52,750 nt of DNA, taken from NCBI RefSeq assembly GCF_000721105.1, contig NZ_JOEV01000049.1, forward strand, positions 1-52,750. Reading direction: 5' to 3'. Position numbers and translations under genes: made by a program. Shown one piece after another: positions 17,116 to 26,036 of this stretch. The stretch is from Streptomyces cellulosae (GTDB lineage Bacteria > Actinomycetota > Actinomycetes > Streptomycetales > Streptomycetaceae). Within the stretch, counting starts at the first letter, position 1. Each line of letters opens with the position of its first letter. A model generated the notes under the pieces. That model was not told where the DNA came from, made no database searches, and worked only from the letters and a program-made list of their open reading frames with translations.

Positions 17116-17820
17116 TCACGCTCCGAAAGCCTTGCCCTGTCCCTTCGCCGACCGGGCTCCGGCGAGGAGGTGCGCGGGAACGAGATCGCGGGCCGGCTCG
17201 CTGTAGCCGACGGAGACGATCTTGTCACCCTGGTACGTGAAGCTGGTCAGGGAGGCGAGCGTGCACTGCCGCTTGCGCGGATCGTGCCACAGCCGCCGCT
17301 TCTCGACGTAGGACCGCACGATCCAGATCGGCAACTGGTGACTGACCAGCACCGCCTCGTGCCCGCGCGCCTGGTCCTTCGCCGCGTTCAGCGCGCCCAT
17401 CATGCGGATGACCTGGTCGACGTACGGCTCGCCCCAGGACGGCTTGAACGGGTTGACCACGTACTTCCAGTTCTCCGGCCGCCGCAGCGCCCCGTCCCCG
17501 ATGCCGAAGGTCTTGCCCTGGAAGACGTTCTCGGCCTCGATGAGCCGCTCGTCGGTGGCGAGGTCCAGCCCGTGCGCCTTGGCGATCGGCGTGGCCGTCT
17601 CCTGCGCCCGCTCCAGCGGGGACGCGCAGACGTACGTGATGTCGCGGGAGGCGAGGTGCTCGGCGACCCGGTCGGCCATCTGCCGGCCCAGCTCGGAGAG
17701 GTGGTAGCCGGCGAGACGGCCGTAGAGCACGCCGTCCGGGTTGGCGACCTCGCCGTGCCGCATGACGTGGACGACGGTGAGGTCGCTGTTGATGTCGCTG
17801 TTGCCGCTGCTGTTGCTCAT
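17116..17820 (-). CDS. Histidine phosphatase family protein (phosphoglycerate-mutase-like)
   Basis: The 234-aa product has the RHGE catalytic motif near residue 21 ([12 protein letters not shown]), [11 protein letters not shown] near 65, and the second His in [10 protein letters not shown] near 160. The branch is broad and includes phosphatases of sugars and cofactors; true glycolytic mutase activity is unlikely to be the role of this copy. The start ATG overlaps the hemL stop (ATGA), so it is coupled to haem synthesis. The same neighbours are seen in other Streptomyces, next to the cytochrome c maturation operon. Confidence 0.85.
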   Translation of the reverse strand: MSNSSGNSDINSDLTVVHVMRHGEVANPDGVLYGRLAGYHLSELGRQMADRVAEHLASRDITYVCASPLERAQETATPIAKAHGLDLATDERLIEAENVFQGKTFGIGDGALRRPENWKYVVNPFKPSWGEPYVDQVIRMMGALNAAKDQARGHEAVLVSHQLPIWIVRSYVEKRRLWHDPRKRQCTLASLTSFTYQGDKIVSVGYSEPARDLVPAHLLAGARSAKGQGKAFGA

Positions 17821-19136
17821 GCTGCGGTGGCCTCCGCTGCCGCTCGGGCCGCCGCCGGAAGGGCGTCGGCGATCCGCTGGATGGCCCGCTCGTCGTGGGC
17901 CGTGGACACGAACCAGGACTCGAAGGACGAGGGCGGCAGATAGACACCGTTCGCCAGCATCGAGTGGAAGAAGGCGGTGAAGCGGTACGACTCCTGCGCC
18001 TTGGCGTCCTCGTAATCGCGCACCGGCCGGTCCGTGAAGAAGACGCTGAACATGCTGGAGGCGTTCTGCACCGTGTGCGCGACCCCCTCCTTGGCGAGCG
18101 CGTCGGAGACCAGCGCCTGGATCCGCGCCGACACGTCGTTCACCTTGGCGTAGGCCGCGTCGTCGAGGAGCCGCAATTGGGCGAGACCGGCGGCGGTGGC
18201 GACCGGGTTCCCGGAGAGGGTGCCGGCCTGGTAGACAGGCCCGGCGGGAGCGAGGTGCCCCATCACGTCGGCACGCCCGCCGAAGGCGGCGGCCGGGAAG
18301 CCGCCGCCCATGACCTTGCCGAAGGTCATCAGGTCGGGCTCGACGCCGTCGATGCCGTACCAGCCGGCGCGGCTGGTACGGAAGCCGGTCATGACCTCGT
18401 CGGAGATGTACAGGGCGCCGTGCTCGGCGCAGACGTCCTTCAGCCCCTGGTTGAAGCCGGGCAGCGGCGGTACGACTCCCATGTTGCCCGGGGACGCCTC
18501 GGTGATCACGCAGGCGATCTCACCGGGGTGGGCCTGGAAGGCGGCGTGCACGGCGTCGAGGTCGTTGTACGGCAGGACGATCGTGTCGCCGGCCTGGGCG
18601 CCGGTGACGCCGGGAGTGTCCGGGAGGGCGAAGGTGGCCACGCCGCTGCCGGCCGCGGCGAGCAGCGAGTCGACGTGACCGTGGTAACACCCGGCGAACT
18701 TGATCACCTTGCTGCGCCGCGTGAACCCGCGGGCGAGCCGGATCGCCGACATGGTGGCCTCGGTGCCGCTGGACACCAGCCGCACCTGCTCCAGGGGGCC
18801 GATCCGGGCGACCATCTCCTCGGCGAGCGCGACCTCGCCCTCACCGGGCGTGCCGAATGAGGTGCCGCGCGCGACGGCGTCCTGGACGGCGGCGATCACG
18901 TCGGGGTGGGCGTGCCCGAGGATCATCGGGCCCCAGGAACAGACGAGGTCGACGTACTCCCGCCCGTCCGCGTCCGTCAGGTACGGGCCGGTGCCGGACA
19001 CCATGAACCGGGGCGTTCCGCCCACCGCGCGGAAGGCACGCACCGGGGAGTTCACACCGCCCGGCGTGACGGCGGCCGCACGGTCGAACAGCGCCTGCGA
19101 GACCGGCGCATCGTATGCATAGGGATATTCGCTCAT
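17817..19136 (-). CDS. hemL: Glutamate-1-semialdehyde 2,1-aminomutase
   Basis: The 439-aa product is full length for HemL. It shows [17 protein letters not shown] near residue 24, [18 protein letters not shown] near 60, and [16 protein letters not shown] near 118. It also has [10 protein letters not shown] and the PLP-lysine segment [17 protein letters not shown] near 270. It converts glutamate-1-semialdehyde to 5-aminolevulinate, feeding the haem and other tetrapyrroles used by the cytochrome c system encoded next door. I chose MSEYPYAYD at 19136; the upstream part of the frame has no similarity. Confidence 0.95.
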   Translation of the reverse strand: MSEYPYAYDAPVSQALFDRAAAVTPGGVNSPVRAFRAVGGTPRFMVSGTGPYLTDADGREYVDLVCSWGPMILGHAHPDVIAAVQDAVARGTSFGTPGEGEVALAEEMVARIGPLEQVRLVSSGTEATMSAIRLARGFTRRSKVIKFAGCYHGHVDSLLAAAGSGVATFALPDTPGVTGAQAGDTIVLPYNDLDAVHAAFQAHPGEIACVITEASPGNMGVVPPLPGFNQGLKDVCAEHGALYISDEVMTGFRTSRAGWYGIDGVEPDLMTFGKVMGGGFPAAAFGGRADVMGHLAPAGPVYQAGTLSGNPVATAAGLAQLRLLDDAAYAKVNDVSARIQALVSDALAKEGVAHTVQNASSMFSVFFTDRPVRDYEDAKAQESYRFTAFFHSMLANGVYLPPSSFESWFVSTAHDERAIQRIADALPAAARAAAEATAA

Positions 19137-19819
19137 GACCTGCGACTTCTCCGACCTTCCCCGACTTCTCGGACTCCGGTTGTCTGTGACTACCTCAGGG
19201 TAGGCCAGTGGCCGACGGCGACAGCGAGGCCGCCGGGGGCCGCCTGCTGCGGCCCCGCTCCGGCCCGCTCCAGCCCTGTTCCTGCACGTTCCCGTCCCGC
19301 TCCTGACTCGGCAGACAGTCGCGAACTCCCCCGGGCCCGATGTGATCTGCGAAACTGTCCCCTGGTACACACAGCTCATCGCCCCTGGCGTACGTATAGG
19401 TGTACGGATACGTGACGGATACGTGTACGGACAGGCCTACGGAGGCTTGTTCAGGGGCTGCGAAGATCCTGCGGACAGGTGTTTCAACGCACGTTTCGGC
19501 GGGCGGCCGTGGGGGAGGTCACTGACACGATGATCAGGTTGCGCGGCGGGGGCCACGCGTCCTAGAAAAGCAGTCGGGTGGAGATATGCATCGCGGTGGC
19601 GGACTGGGCGAGGGGACTGACGACCTGGGTCCTCGACGTGCCCGGCGGGGAAGGCACCGACGCGAGGCGGAGGAATCGAACGAACCACGTCAGGGACGCG
19701 TCGTACCGGGTGGCCTGGGAGGACCGGGCGGGCCGGGTGGACCGAGTGAGGAGCTGGAGCGGGCCGACCGACGGGTCGACCGGCTGAGGGCGGGGAGCAG
19801 GAATGGTGGTCGGGTGGGG
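19137..19819. other. Long intergenic/upstream region between divergent genes
   Basis: It holds the hemL promoter region on the minus side. At 19391-19435 a run of short repeats of ACGGATACGTG-like sequence, mixed with GTGTACGG, could be a regulatory site. From 19586 the plus strand is open in the frame of the next gene, but with weak third-position GC bias, so it may be leader rather than coding. No tRNA or riboswitch was recognised. Confidence 0.45.
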
Positions 19820-20251
19820 GTGACGTACAAGTACTTCGGCGCGCCCGACGGCGCGACCGCGGCCCGCGTCCCGATCTCGATGCGCCCCGAGGAACTCGGT
19901 GGCGACGAGCTCGGGATGAACGGCATGTTCACCAAGATCAAGCCGGAGACGATGGCGGCGATGGTCCTCACCGGCATCGAGGGCGTCCCCCTGCACAAGG
20001 TCCCGCCCCTGGAACTGGTGGTCCTGCACCCCGACTACGCGGTCGTCAAGCTCCCCATGACGGTCGTCGACCCCCTCCGCGGCATCGGCGAGGAAGCGGT
20101 CGGCGCGGCGGCCTTCATATGGTCGACGGTCCCGGACCGGGGCGGCCCCCGGGACGCGTTCAACGTGTACCAGCTGCTGCACGAGTGGCAGGACTTCAGC
20201 CATCGGTTGCATGAGGCGGGGCATCAGCCTTATTGCCTGGTCTGGCCCTGA
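19820..20251 (+). CDS. Conserved Streptomyces protein of unknown function
   Basis: Counted from GTG 19820, the product is 143 aa, beginning MTYKYFGAPDG. It is rich in short beta/alpha segments (LGMNGMFTKIKPETMAAM, LELVVLHPDYAVVKLP, FNVYQLLHEWQDFSHRLHEAG) and has no signal peptide or membrane helix. I recognise it as the kind of short protein conserved beside hemL in this genus, but no function is known to me. ATG 19586 would add 78 Gly/Arg-rich residues of poor coding character; GC bias favours the later start. Confidence 0.75.
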   Translation: MTYKYFGAPDGATAARVPISMRPEELGGDELGMNGMFTKIKPETMAAMVLTGIEGVPLHKVPPLELVVLHPDYAVVKLPMTVVDPLRGIGEEAVGAAAFIWSTVPDRGGPRDAFNVYQLLHEWQDFSHRLHEAGHQPYCLVWP

Positions 20252-20272
20252 GCTGCGGTTTTCATGGGATTC

Positions 20273-20296
20273 GGGCGGAGCTTTCGGGCTCCGCCC
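20273..20296. terminator. Hairpin terminator after the conserved gene
   Basis: Arms 20273-20281 and 20288-20296 (GGGCGGAGC/GCTCCGCCC) are perfect complements with a 6-base loop, 21 bases after the stop codon of the conserved gene. Confidence 0.7.
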
Positions 20297-20488
20297 TCGT
20301 CATGTGCGCAGGGGGTGGGAGGGCCCTGGACGCCCCTCGACCATCCGCTTGCCGACGCTTGCCTTTCTGCTCCAGTTGCCTTTCCGATTCCCTTTCCGCG
20401 CAAGCAAAGTGGAGCTCCACGGGAATCCGGTAGGCCGGTGACCAGGAGAACCCATCACCCATTGTGGGTATTTTCCTGTCGAAACCGG

Positions 20489-20516
20489 TTTGCATCGACG
20501 CCTGCCGTGCTAACGT
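20489..20516 (+). promoter_or_regulatory. Possible sigma-70-type promoter of the five-gene operon
   Basis: TTTGCA at 20489-20494 and TAACGT at 20511-20516 are separated by 16 bases in the most AT-rich part of the leader, about 70 bases before the first start codon. The match is moderate. Confidence 0.4.
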
Positions 20517-20584
20517 CCTGGCCCTTATTGATGCTGAACGGGATGAGCACAACAGCGATCGGTGAGGCTCGGGGGGATGAAGGT

Positions 20585-22030
20585 ATGAGCAGGCAACGCA
20601 CGCCTGAACGGCTGCTCCATGACGCGGTGGTGGTCGTACCCGGCATCATGGGCAGCGCGCTGAAGGACGTAGAGAACGACACGCCGCTGTGGGGGGTCGG
20701 ACGTCTCTTTCAGTACTCGGCCCGTACCCATGCCCGGCGCTTACGGGCTCTCGCCGTCACAGACGCCGAACGTGCCGGACAGACCGGCCGTATCGAGGCG
20801 ACCGGCGTCCTCAACTTCGCCGACTGGCTGCCGGGACTCGGCGTCGCCCAGCCGTACAACACCCTGGTCTCCCGGCTGAAGCGTGCCGCCCTGGACCGGC
20901 GGGCGGTCATCGCCTTCCCTTACGACTGGCGGCTGTCCGTCGAGCACAACGGTGCCCTGCTCGCCCGCGAGGCCCGCCGTCACCTCGAGGACTGGCGCAA
21001 TCACGCCAAGCACCGCCGTCACCTCTCCGAACATCCCGAAGCCGGTCCGGCGCAACTCGTGTTCGTCGCCCACTCGATGGGCGGGCTGCTCGCCCGCGAG
21101 GTCCTGCACCGTGGCGATCTGCGCGGCGACGTCCGCACGGTGATGACCATCGGCACTCCCTTCGGGGGATCGGTGAAGGCCTCCCTGATGCTCAACTCGG
21201 GCCGGGGCGCTCCGCTCCTGCTGCCGCCCGACGTACTGCGCGAGGTGACCCCCGGCATGCCGGGACTGTACGACTTGCTGCCCGGCTATCGCGCCTGCGT
21301 GGAAGGCGCCGACCTGCGGCTTCCGGAGGTCGACGACATCGTGGCGCTGGGCGGACGGCGCGAGCTGGCGCAGGCCACCGTCGACTGGCGGTCGAGCCGG
21401 CGCGACACTCTCCTGCCCGAGCACGTCATGGTCGTCGGCATGGGACAGCGGACCTGGCAGAGCTACCGCCTGGACGCCGGCGCCGCCCTCGCGCAGCGGT
21501 ACATGTTCCAGCGGCACGAGGGACGGGTGGTCCTGGACGCCGCGGGAAGACCCCGGCGCGAGGACCGCAAGGGCGACGGCACCGTCTACCAGTTCGCCGC
21601 GCACCTGCCGGGCTCCGACGCGCGGCCCGTCCACGTCTACCAGGAACACAGCGCCCTCGCCCGCAGCGAGAGCGTCATCGACCTGGCCTGCGGCCTTCTG
21701 CGCGGACTGCGTCACCGCGACGAACTGGGCGACATGCTCGGAGCGGGAGAGTTCGGACTGAACACGCCCGAATGGGCCGACCTGCACGTGCCGTTCAAGA
21801 TCGAGGTGGAGGGCGTCGAGCCTGGCGCCGACCTTCAGTGCACGGTCCGCGAAGTCAGTGGGCTCGACGTGGTCCACCACCTCGCCCTCAAAGAGGTGCC
21901 CGGCACACCGGGCACCTGGACCGCGACCTGCCTTGCCGACCGGGCCGGGCTCTACGAGGTCGAGGTACTGGGCGGGGTCGAGCCGATGCGACGGCTCGTG
22001 CCCGTGCTGGCGGCCGAGCAGCACGGCTGA
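20585..22030 (+). CDS. LCAT/PGAP1-like alpha/beta hydrolase, no signal peptide
   Basis: The 481-aa product has LCAT-family marks. VVVVPGIMGSALKD (residues 14-27) gives the oxyanion loop and PYDWRLS lies near 118. The nucleophile elbow AHSMGG has S164, GDGTV has D331, and H355 is in YQEHSALA, so a Ser-Asp-His triad is complete. Residues about 400-481 form a separate beta-rich, Ig-like tail. LCAT relatives are phospholipases or acyltransferases. With no signal peptide it should act inside the cell, on the inner membrane or on an unknown ester. It is the first gene of the coupled operon, and the next gene starts 4 bp after its stop. ATG 20543 is an alternative start. Confidence 0.85.
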   Translation: MSRQRTPERLLHDAVVVVPGIMGSALKDVENDTPLWGVGRLFQYSARTHARRLRALAVTDAERAGQTGRIEATGVLNFADWLPGLGVAQPYNTLVSRLKRAALDRRAVIAFPYDWRLSVEHNGALLAREARRHLEDWRNHAKHRRHLSEHPEAGPAQLVFVAHSMGGLLAREVLHRGDLRGDVRTVMTIGTPFGGSVKASLMLNSGRGAPLLLPPDVLREVTPGMPGLYDLLPGYRACVEGADLRLPEVDDIVALGGRRELAQATVDWRSSRRDTLLPEHVMVVGMGQRTWQSYRLDAGAALAQRYMFQRHEGRVVLDAAGRPRREDRKGDGTVYQFAAHLPGSDARPVHVYQEHSALARSESVIDLACGLLRGLRHRDELGDMLGAGEFGLNTPEWADLHVPFKIEVEGVEPGADLQCTVREVSGLDVVHHLALKEVPGTPGTWTATCLADRAGLYEVEVLGGVEPMRRLVPVLAAEQHG

Positions 22031-22034
22031 CGCG

Positions 22035-25000
22035 ATGGTGACGGAGCTGAGATCACCGTCACCCGGGTCCACAACCTCGTACGACCGGACCGTGGGCACC
22101 CCGGACGGCCAGGCGTACGACGCCGGTCCGGACATGGCGGTGCCGTACGACGAATCAGAGATCGCGGACGCGTTCGACGTGTACGTCGTCCCTGTGGGAC
22201 CCGTTGTCGGTTACGACGCGAAGGTGGACACCGCGGCCGAGGCGCACCTGACCACAGCGGTGCTCCAGCAGTTCGGCGGGCAGGCCGTCGCGCCGCTCTT
22301 CTCCTACCGGGACCCCACCGACGGGCAGGACGACAGCCCAGGGACTCTGGAGTCCCTGAAGGAAGTCGACGAGCAACTGGCGCGCTGGGCCGGAGAACAC
22401 GACGACCGCGTCACCCGCCCCTCGGCCCTTCTCTGGTTCGGCCATGGAACCCCTGGCGCCGCCGGACCCTCGCTGCTCGTGCCCGGCTCGAAGAAGCGGC
22501 GGGACAACGCGAGGGTGACACCCGACATGCTCGCGCACTACATCCTCGCCGAACAGCGGATCCGCGCCACGGATGAGGGTCATTGGGCGATCGTCCTGAT
22601 CGAGGCCTGCAACGGGGCGGAGTTCGCCGGCAAGCTGTACTCGAAGCTCACCGACACACAGCCCAAGGCGTGTTCCCTGTTGCTGGTCTCCACCGGCAAA
22701 GACGGGGCCCAGGCGTATCTGGGGGCGTTCCGCGCCCACCTGGAGAACTACGTCCGCAAACAGACCTCACTCGACGAGGTGTTCACGCTTCGCGACCTCC
22801 AGGTCCACCTCAAAAGCCCCGACTGCTATGCGGAACTCGTCGGCGACGAGACATCGCTCGAGCTGAAGCTGAGACTGCACGACCGCGTGCCCCTCTCCGG
22901 GGCCGTCACGGTCGCCGAACACATGAGGCTTCAGCACGAGTTCGAGGAGGAGGCCCCGCCCTACACGCCACCGCCGACCACAGCCACGAGCGGATTCCTC
23001 GAAGTGGTCCCTGAGTTCACCGGCAGAGTCGCAGACCTGGACGCCGTCGCCGACTGGTGCTCCACCGCGGACACCCCACCCGTGCTCGTGGTCACGGGAG
23101 CGCCCGGCACCGGGAAGTCCGCACTGCTCGGCGAGGTCCTGCGCAGGTTGCGCTCCGGGACACCCGGAACGGCGCGGATCGGCGCGGTACTGCGCCTCAC
23201 CGGCAGCACCCCGGCCGATGTCGTACACCAACTCGCCGACTCGCTCGGCACGTTGCAGCCGACGACTTCGGGACCACCGAACGACGAGACCGGCCCGGCC
23301 GAGCATCCGCTGGACCTTCTGCGCCGTCGCCTCACCGCTCTCGCCGCCCCGGCCGCGACCGCCCGGACGCTGATCATCGCCGACGCCCTCGACGAGGCAC
23401 AGGATCCGGTCCAGGTCGCCTGCCTGTTACGAGACCTGACCGACATACCCGGTATCGGTCTGCTCATCGGCACACGCAGTTCACCGTACGGCCGCAGTGG
23501 AGGATCCGGTGCCCGCGGCGAGCTGCCGGCCGCCCTCGGATCCACCACCGGGCGCGCCCGGGTACGGGAGCTCGCGCCCGATCCGGACGCCGCCGCCCGG
23601 TACACCGAAAGGCAGGTACGGCGCATCCTGGGGGAGCATCCGGCGGGCGACCCCGCGTGGCAGGAGACCGTCGTCCACACCGTGCGCAGCGCCGTCGCCA
23701 CCCATGTGCGGGACGGCTCCTGGCAGTTCCTGCAGACCGCGCTGATGGTCCGGGAGATCGAGCAGCGCCCCGACGTGCTGAAGCCCGACACCGAGTCCCG
23801 CACCGCCCTGGAGAACCTCCTCGCCCGGGACCGGACAGGCCTCTTCGGCTCGGCTGTCGCACGCATCACCGAGGAACTGCCGACGGCCGAGCTGTTCCTT
23901 CGGGCCCTCGCCTTCGCCCAGGGCCGTGGCCTGCCCCGTGCCGACGGTCTGTGGGCCCACGCGGCGGCCGGTATCACCGGCTCCGACGTGCCCCTGGACG
24001 ACCAGAAGATGTCCCTGTTCCTCAGCCGGGCGGCCGCGTACGTCCTGCTCGACGGCGAGGACCGGCGCAGCGTGTACCGGCTGGCCCACCGCACCTACGC
24101 CGAACACCTCCAAGCCTCCAGCACCCTCGAACAGCGGCTGGGCATGCTCACCGCCCTGCTGGGGCTGGCGGAGGACCAGGCGGCCGCCGGGCAGCGGCTC
24201 AGCCCCCATCTGCGTTCCCGGCTCGCCCAGTACGCGGCCGACTGCGGCGCCCGGGGCTGGACGGAACTGGCCGGGCGACCCGCGGTTCTGGACCGGCTGC
24301 CCCCGACCGCGCTGTCCACTCTGGCTCTCGCACCCGGCCGCAGGGAGGGCGGGGTGACACCCGGCGACCTGCCGATCGAAGTGCTGGGCACTGTCACCTC
24401 CGCGCACCTGATCAAGGAGTCCTCGCCCGGCGACCGGGCTGGACTGCGCCAGCTCGGCGGACTGCGCGCCACGGGGCAGTGGCACCCCGCGGGCCCCGGG
24501 GCCGCCTGGGAGGTGTGCTGGGGACGGCTGCGCACGGCGCCACCGCATCTGCAGCTCGGCGGCGCCGACGGGGCCGTGTCCGCGCTGGCCGCGCACCCGT
24601 CGGCGCAATGGCTGGTGTCGGGCTCGCTCGACGGGACGGTCCTGGTGTGGGAGCCGTGGCGCTCCCACCGTCCTGCCCTGCTCCTGCGTGGCTGTGAGCG
24701 TCCGGTGAGCGCCCTGGCCTCCCTCGGCTGGACGGCCGGCCGCGAGGGGCCCGGCCTGCTGGCCGCCGCCCACGACGACCGTACGATCCAGCTGTGGGAC
24801 ACGGACAGCGAGCGTCCTACGCCGGTGACCATAGCGTTTCCCCAGGTCGTACGGCACATGGTGGCTCTGCCCGACGGCACGGGACGGTTGGCGCTCGCCG
24901 GGGAGGCCGGTCACCTGTCGATCTTCGAGGTGGGTGGCCGGCCGAGGATCGCGACCGCCCTCCCCTGCGGTGACGTGGTGGGTCTGGCACCGGTCACCGG

Positions 25001-26036
25001 GACCGATGGACTGCAGTGGCTGGCGGTGGCCTACGAGACCGGCGAACTGGCGTTGTGGGACGTCTCCGCTGACTGTCCGTCGCTGTTGACCCAGGTGCCC
25101 ACCCGGCAGATGCTGACCGCGCTCACCTCCGTCACGGACACCGAGGGGGTCGTCCGGCTGGTCACCGCCGCGGAAGAGGGCCCCGTACGGTTCTGGTGCC
25201 CGACTCAGCGGGACGGTGCGGAGGTCCGGATTCTGCTGGACGGCGAAGCACAGTCCAGCGCGGAGGACGGCCGTGATTCGGTACTCGCCGCCCTGCCCGC
25301 CCCCGACGGCGGCGAGGTCGCGGTGCTCGGCAACAGCGCCGGCACCCTGCGGGTCCTGGGCCGGCACGACAGCGCGGGCAGGACGTTGTACACCGGAGGA
25401 CCGACCCGTACCAGGGCGCTCGTGGTCCTCGCCGGACCGAAGAGCGGCCATGCCGTCGTGTCCGCGGCCGGACGTGACCCGCGTGTGCACTTCTGGGCCG
25501 TCGCGCCCGACGCGGCTGACGCCCCAGCACACCAGACGCGGTGGTCCCGGCACGACACCGTGCGCCGACAGGTCCTGACGGACGGCCTGGAAGTCCTGGT
25601 ACTCAGCGGCCCGGCCGGCACCGACACACGGGTTCTGCGGGCGGAGGACGGCGAGGAACTCGCGCGCGACGAGCTCGACGGCCTCCTGCACTCAGGAGGA
25701 GAAGCCAAGGACGACACCACGAACGCTCCGGTGCCACAGGCCGTCAAGGACGCCCACCAGCGCCGGGTTCAGGGCTGGACCCGGCTGCTGGGGGACGCGT
25801 ACGACGGGCTGTGGGCGAGCGTCGACCTCGACGGCGACGTCGTGCTGTGGCGGTCGGGGACGCCCGGGTCCTGGCAGGCGACGCACCGGATCCGTCTCGG
25901 TCTGCTGTGCCGTGGGCTGGTGGCGCTGCACGGCGGACGGTTGGCGCTCGCCACCCACGACGGAGTCGTCGTACTGGGAATCGGGTCTGTTGTGGCTGGC
26001 GCCGACGGCAGCCGGACGGAGGAAGCAGATGCATGA
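22035..26036 (+). CDS. Caspase-like protease - STAND NTPase - WD40 protein
   Basis: The 1333-aa product has three parts. Residues about 45-300 are a clan-CD, caspase-like domain: FGHG with H137 and LIEACNG with C192, each after a hydrophobic strand as in caspases. Residues about 340-680 are a STAND/NACHT-type P-loop NTPase: GAPGTGKS with K361, Walker B IIADALDEA with D450, D453 and E454, then an all-helical arm. Residues about 850-1330 carry eight or nine WD40-like blades (for example SGSLDGTVLVWEP, AAHDDRTIQLWD, AYETGELALWD, ASVDLDGDVVLW). The architecture is that of a sensor that oligomerises on ligand and activates a protease. The start at 22035 lacks a strong ribosome site; ATG 22134 is possible. 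The stop overlaps the helicase gene by 8 bp. Confidence 0.88.
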   Translation: MVTELRSPSPGSTTSYDRTVGTPDGQAYDAGPDMAVPYDESEIADAFDVYVVPVGPVVGYDAKVDTAAEAHLTTAVLQQFGGQAVAPLFSYRDPTDGQDDSPGTLESLKEVDEQLARWAGEHDDRVTRPSALLWFGHGTPGAAGPSLLVPGSKKRRDNARVTPDMLAHYILAEQRIRATDEGHWAIVLIEACNGAEFAGKLYSKLTDTQPKACSLLLVSTGKDGAQAYLGAFRAHLENYVRKQTSLDEVFTLRDLQVHLKSPDCYAELVGDETSLELKLRLHDRVPLSGAVTVAEHMRLQHEFEEEAPPYTPPPTTATSGFLEVVPEFTGRVADLDAVADWCSTADTPPVLVVTGAPGTGKSALLGEVLRRLRSGTPGTARIGAVLRLTGSTPADVVHQLADSLGTLQPTTSGPPNDETGPAEHPLDLLRRRLTALAAPAATARTLIIADALDEAQDPVQVACLLRDLTDIPGIGLLIGTRSSPYGRSGGSGARGELPAALGSTTGRARVRELAPDPDAAARYTERQVRRILGEHPAGDPAWQETVVHTVRSAVATHVRDGSWQFLQTALMVREIEQRPDVLKPDTESRTALENLLARDRTGLFGSAVARITEELPTAELFLRALAFAQGRGLPRADGLWAHAAAGITGSDVPLDDQKMSLFLSRAAAYVLLDGEDRRSVYRLAHRTYAEHLQASSTLEQRLGMLTALLGLAEDQAAAGQRLSPHLRSRLAQYAADCGARGWTELAGRPAVLDRLPPTALSTLALAPGRREGGVTPGDLPIEVLGTVTSAHLIKESSPGDRAGLRQLGGLRATGQWHPAGPGAAWEVCWGRLRTAPPHLQLGGADGAVSALAAHPSAQWLVSGSLDGTVLVWEPWRSHRPALLLRGCERPVSALASLGWTAGREGPGLLAAAHDDRTIQLWDTDSERPTPVTIAFPQVVRHMVALPDGTGRLALAGEAGHLSIFEVGGRPRIATALPCGDVVGLAPVTGTDGLQWLAVAYETGELALWDVSADCPSLLTQVPTRQMLTALTSVTDTEGVVRLVTAAEEGPVRFWCPTQRDGAEVRILLDGEAQSSAEDGRDSVLAALPAPDGGEVAVLGNSAGTLRVLGRHDSAGRTLYTGGPTRTRALVVLAGPKSGHAVVSAAGRDPRVHFWAVAPDAADAPAHQTRWSRHDTVRRQVLTDGLEVLVLSGPAGTDTRVLRAEDGEELARDELDGLLHSGGEAKDDTTNAPVPQAVKDAHQRRVQGWTRLLGDAYDGLWASVDLDGDVVLWRSGTPGSWQATHRIRLGLLCRGLVALHGGRLALATHDGVVVLGIGSVVAGADGSRTEEADA

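Larger units (their letters stand above)
20252..20584. other. Leader region of the five-gene operon
   Basis: This stretch contains the hairpin at 20273-20296 and then an AT-richer stretch (20380-20560) that carries the likely operon promoter. No gene is visible. The change in composition marks the passage from core genome to accessory island. Confidence 0.5.

Noticed and set aside
19562..20224. Minus-strand 220-codon frame opposite the conserved gene next to hemL
   Set aside because: Antisense shadow; the plus strand has the conserved protein with strong codon bias over the same bases.
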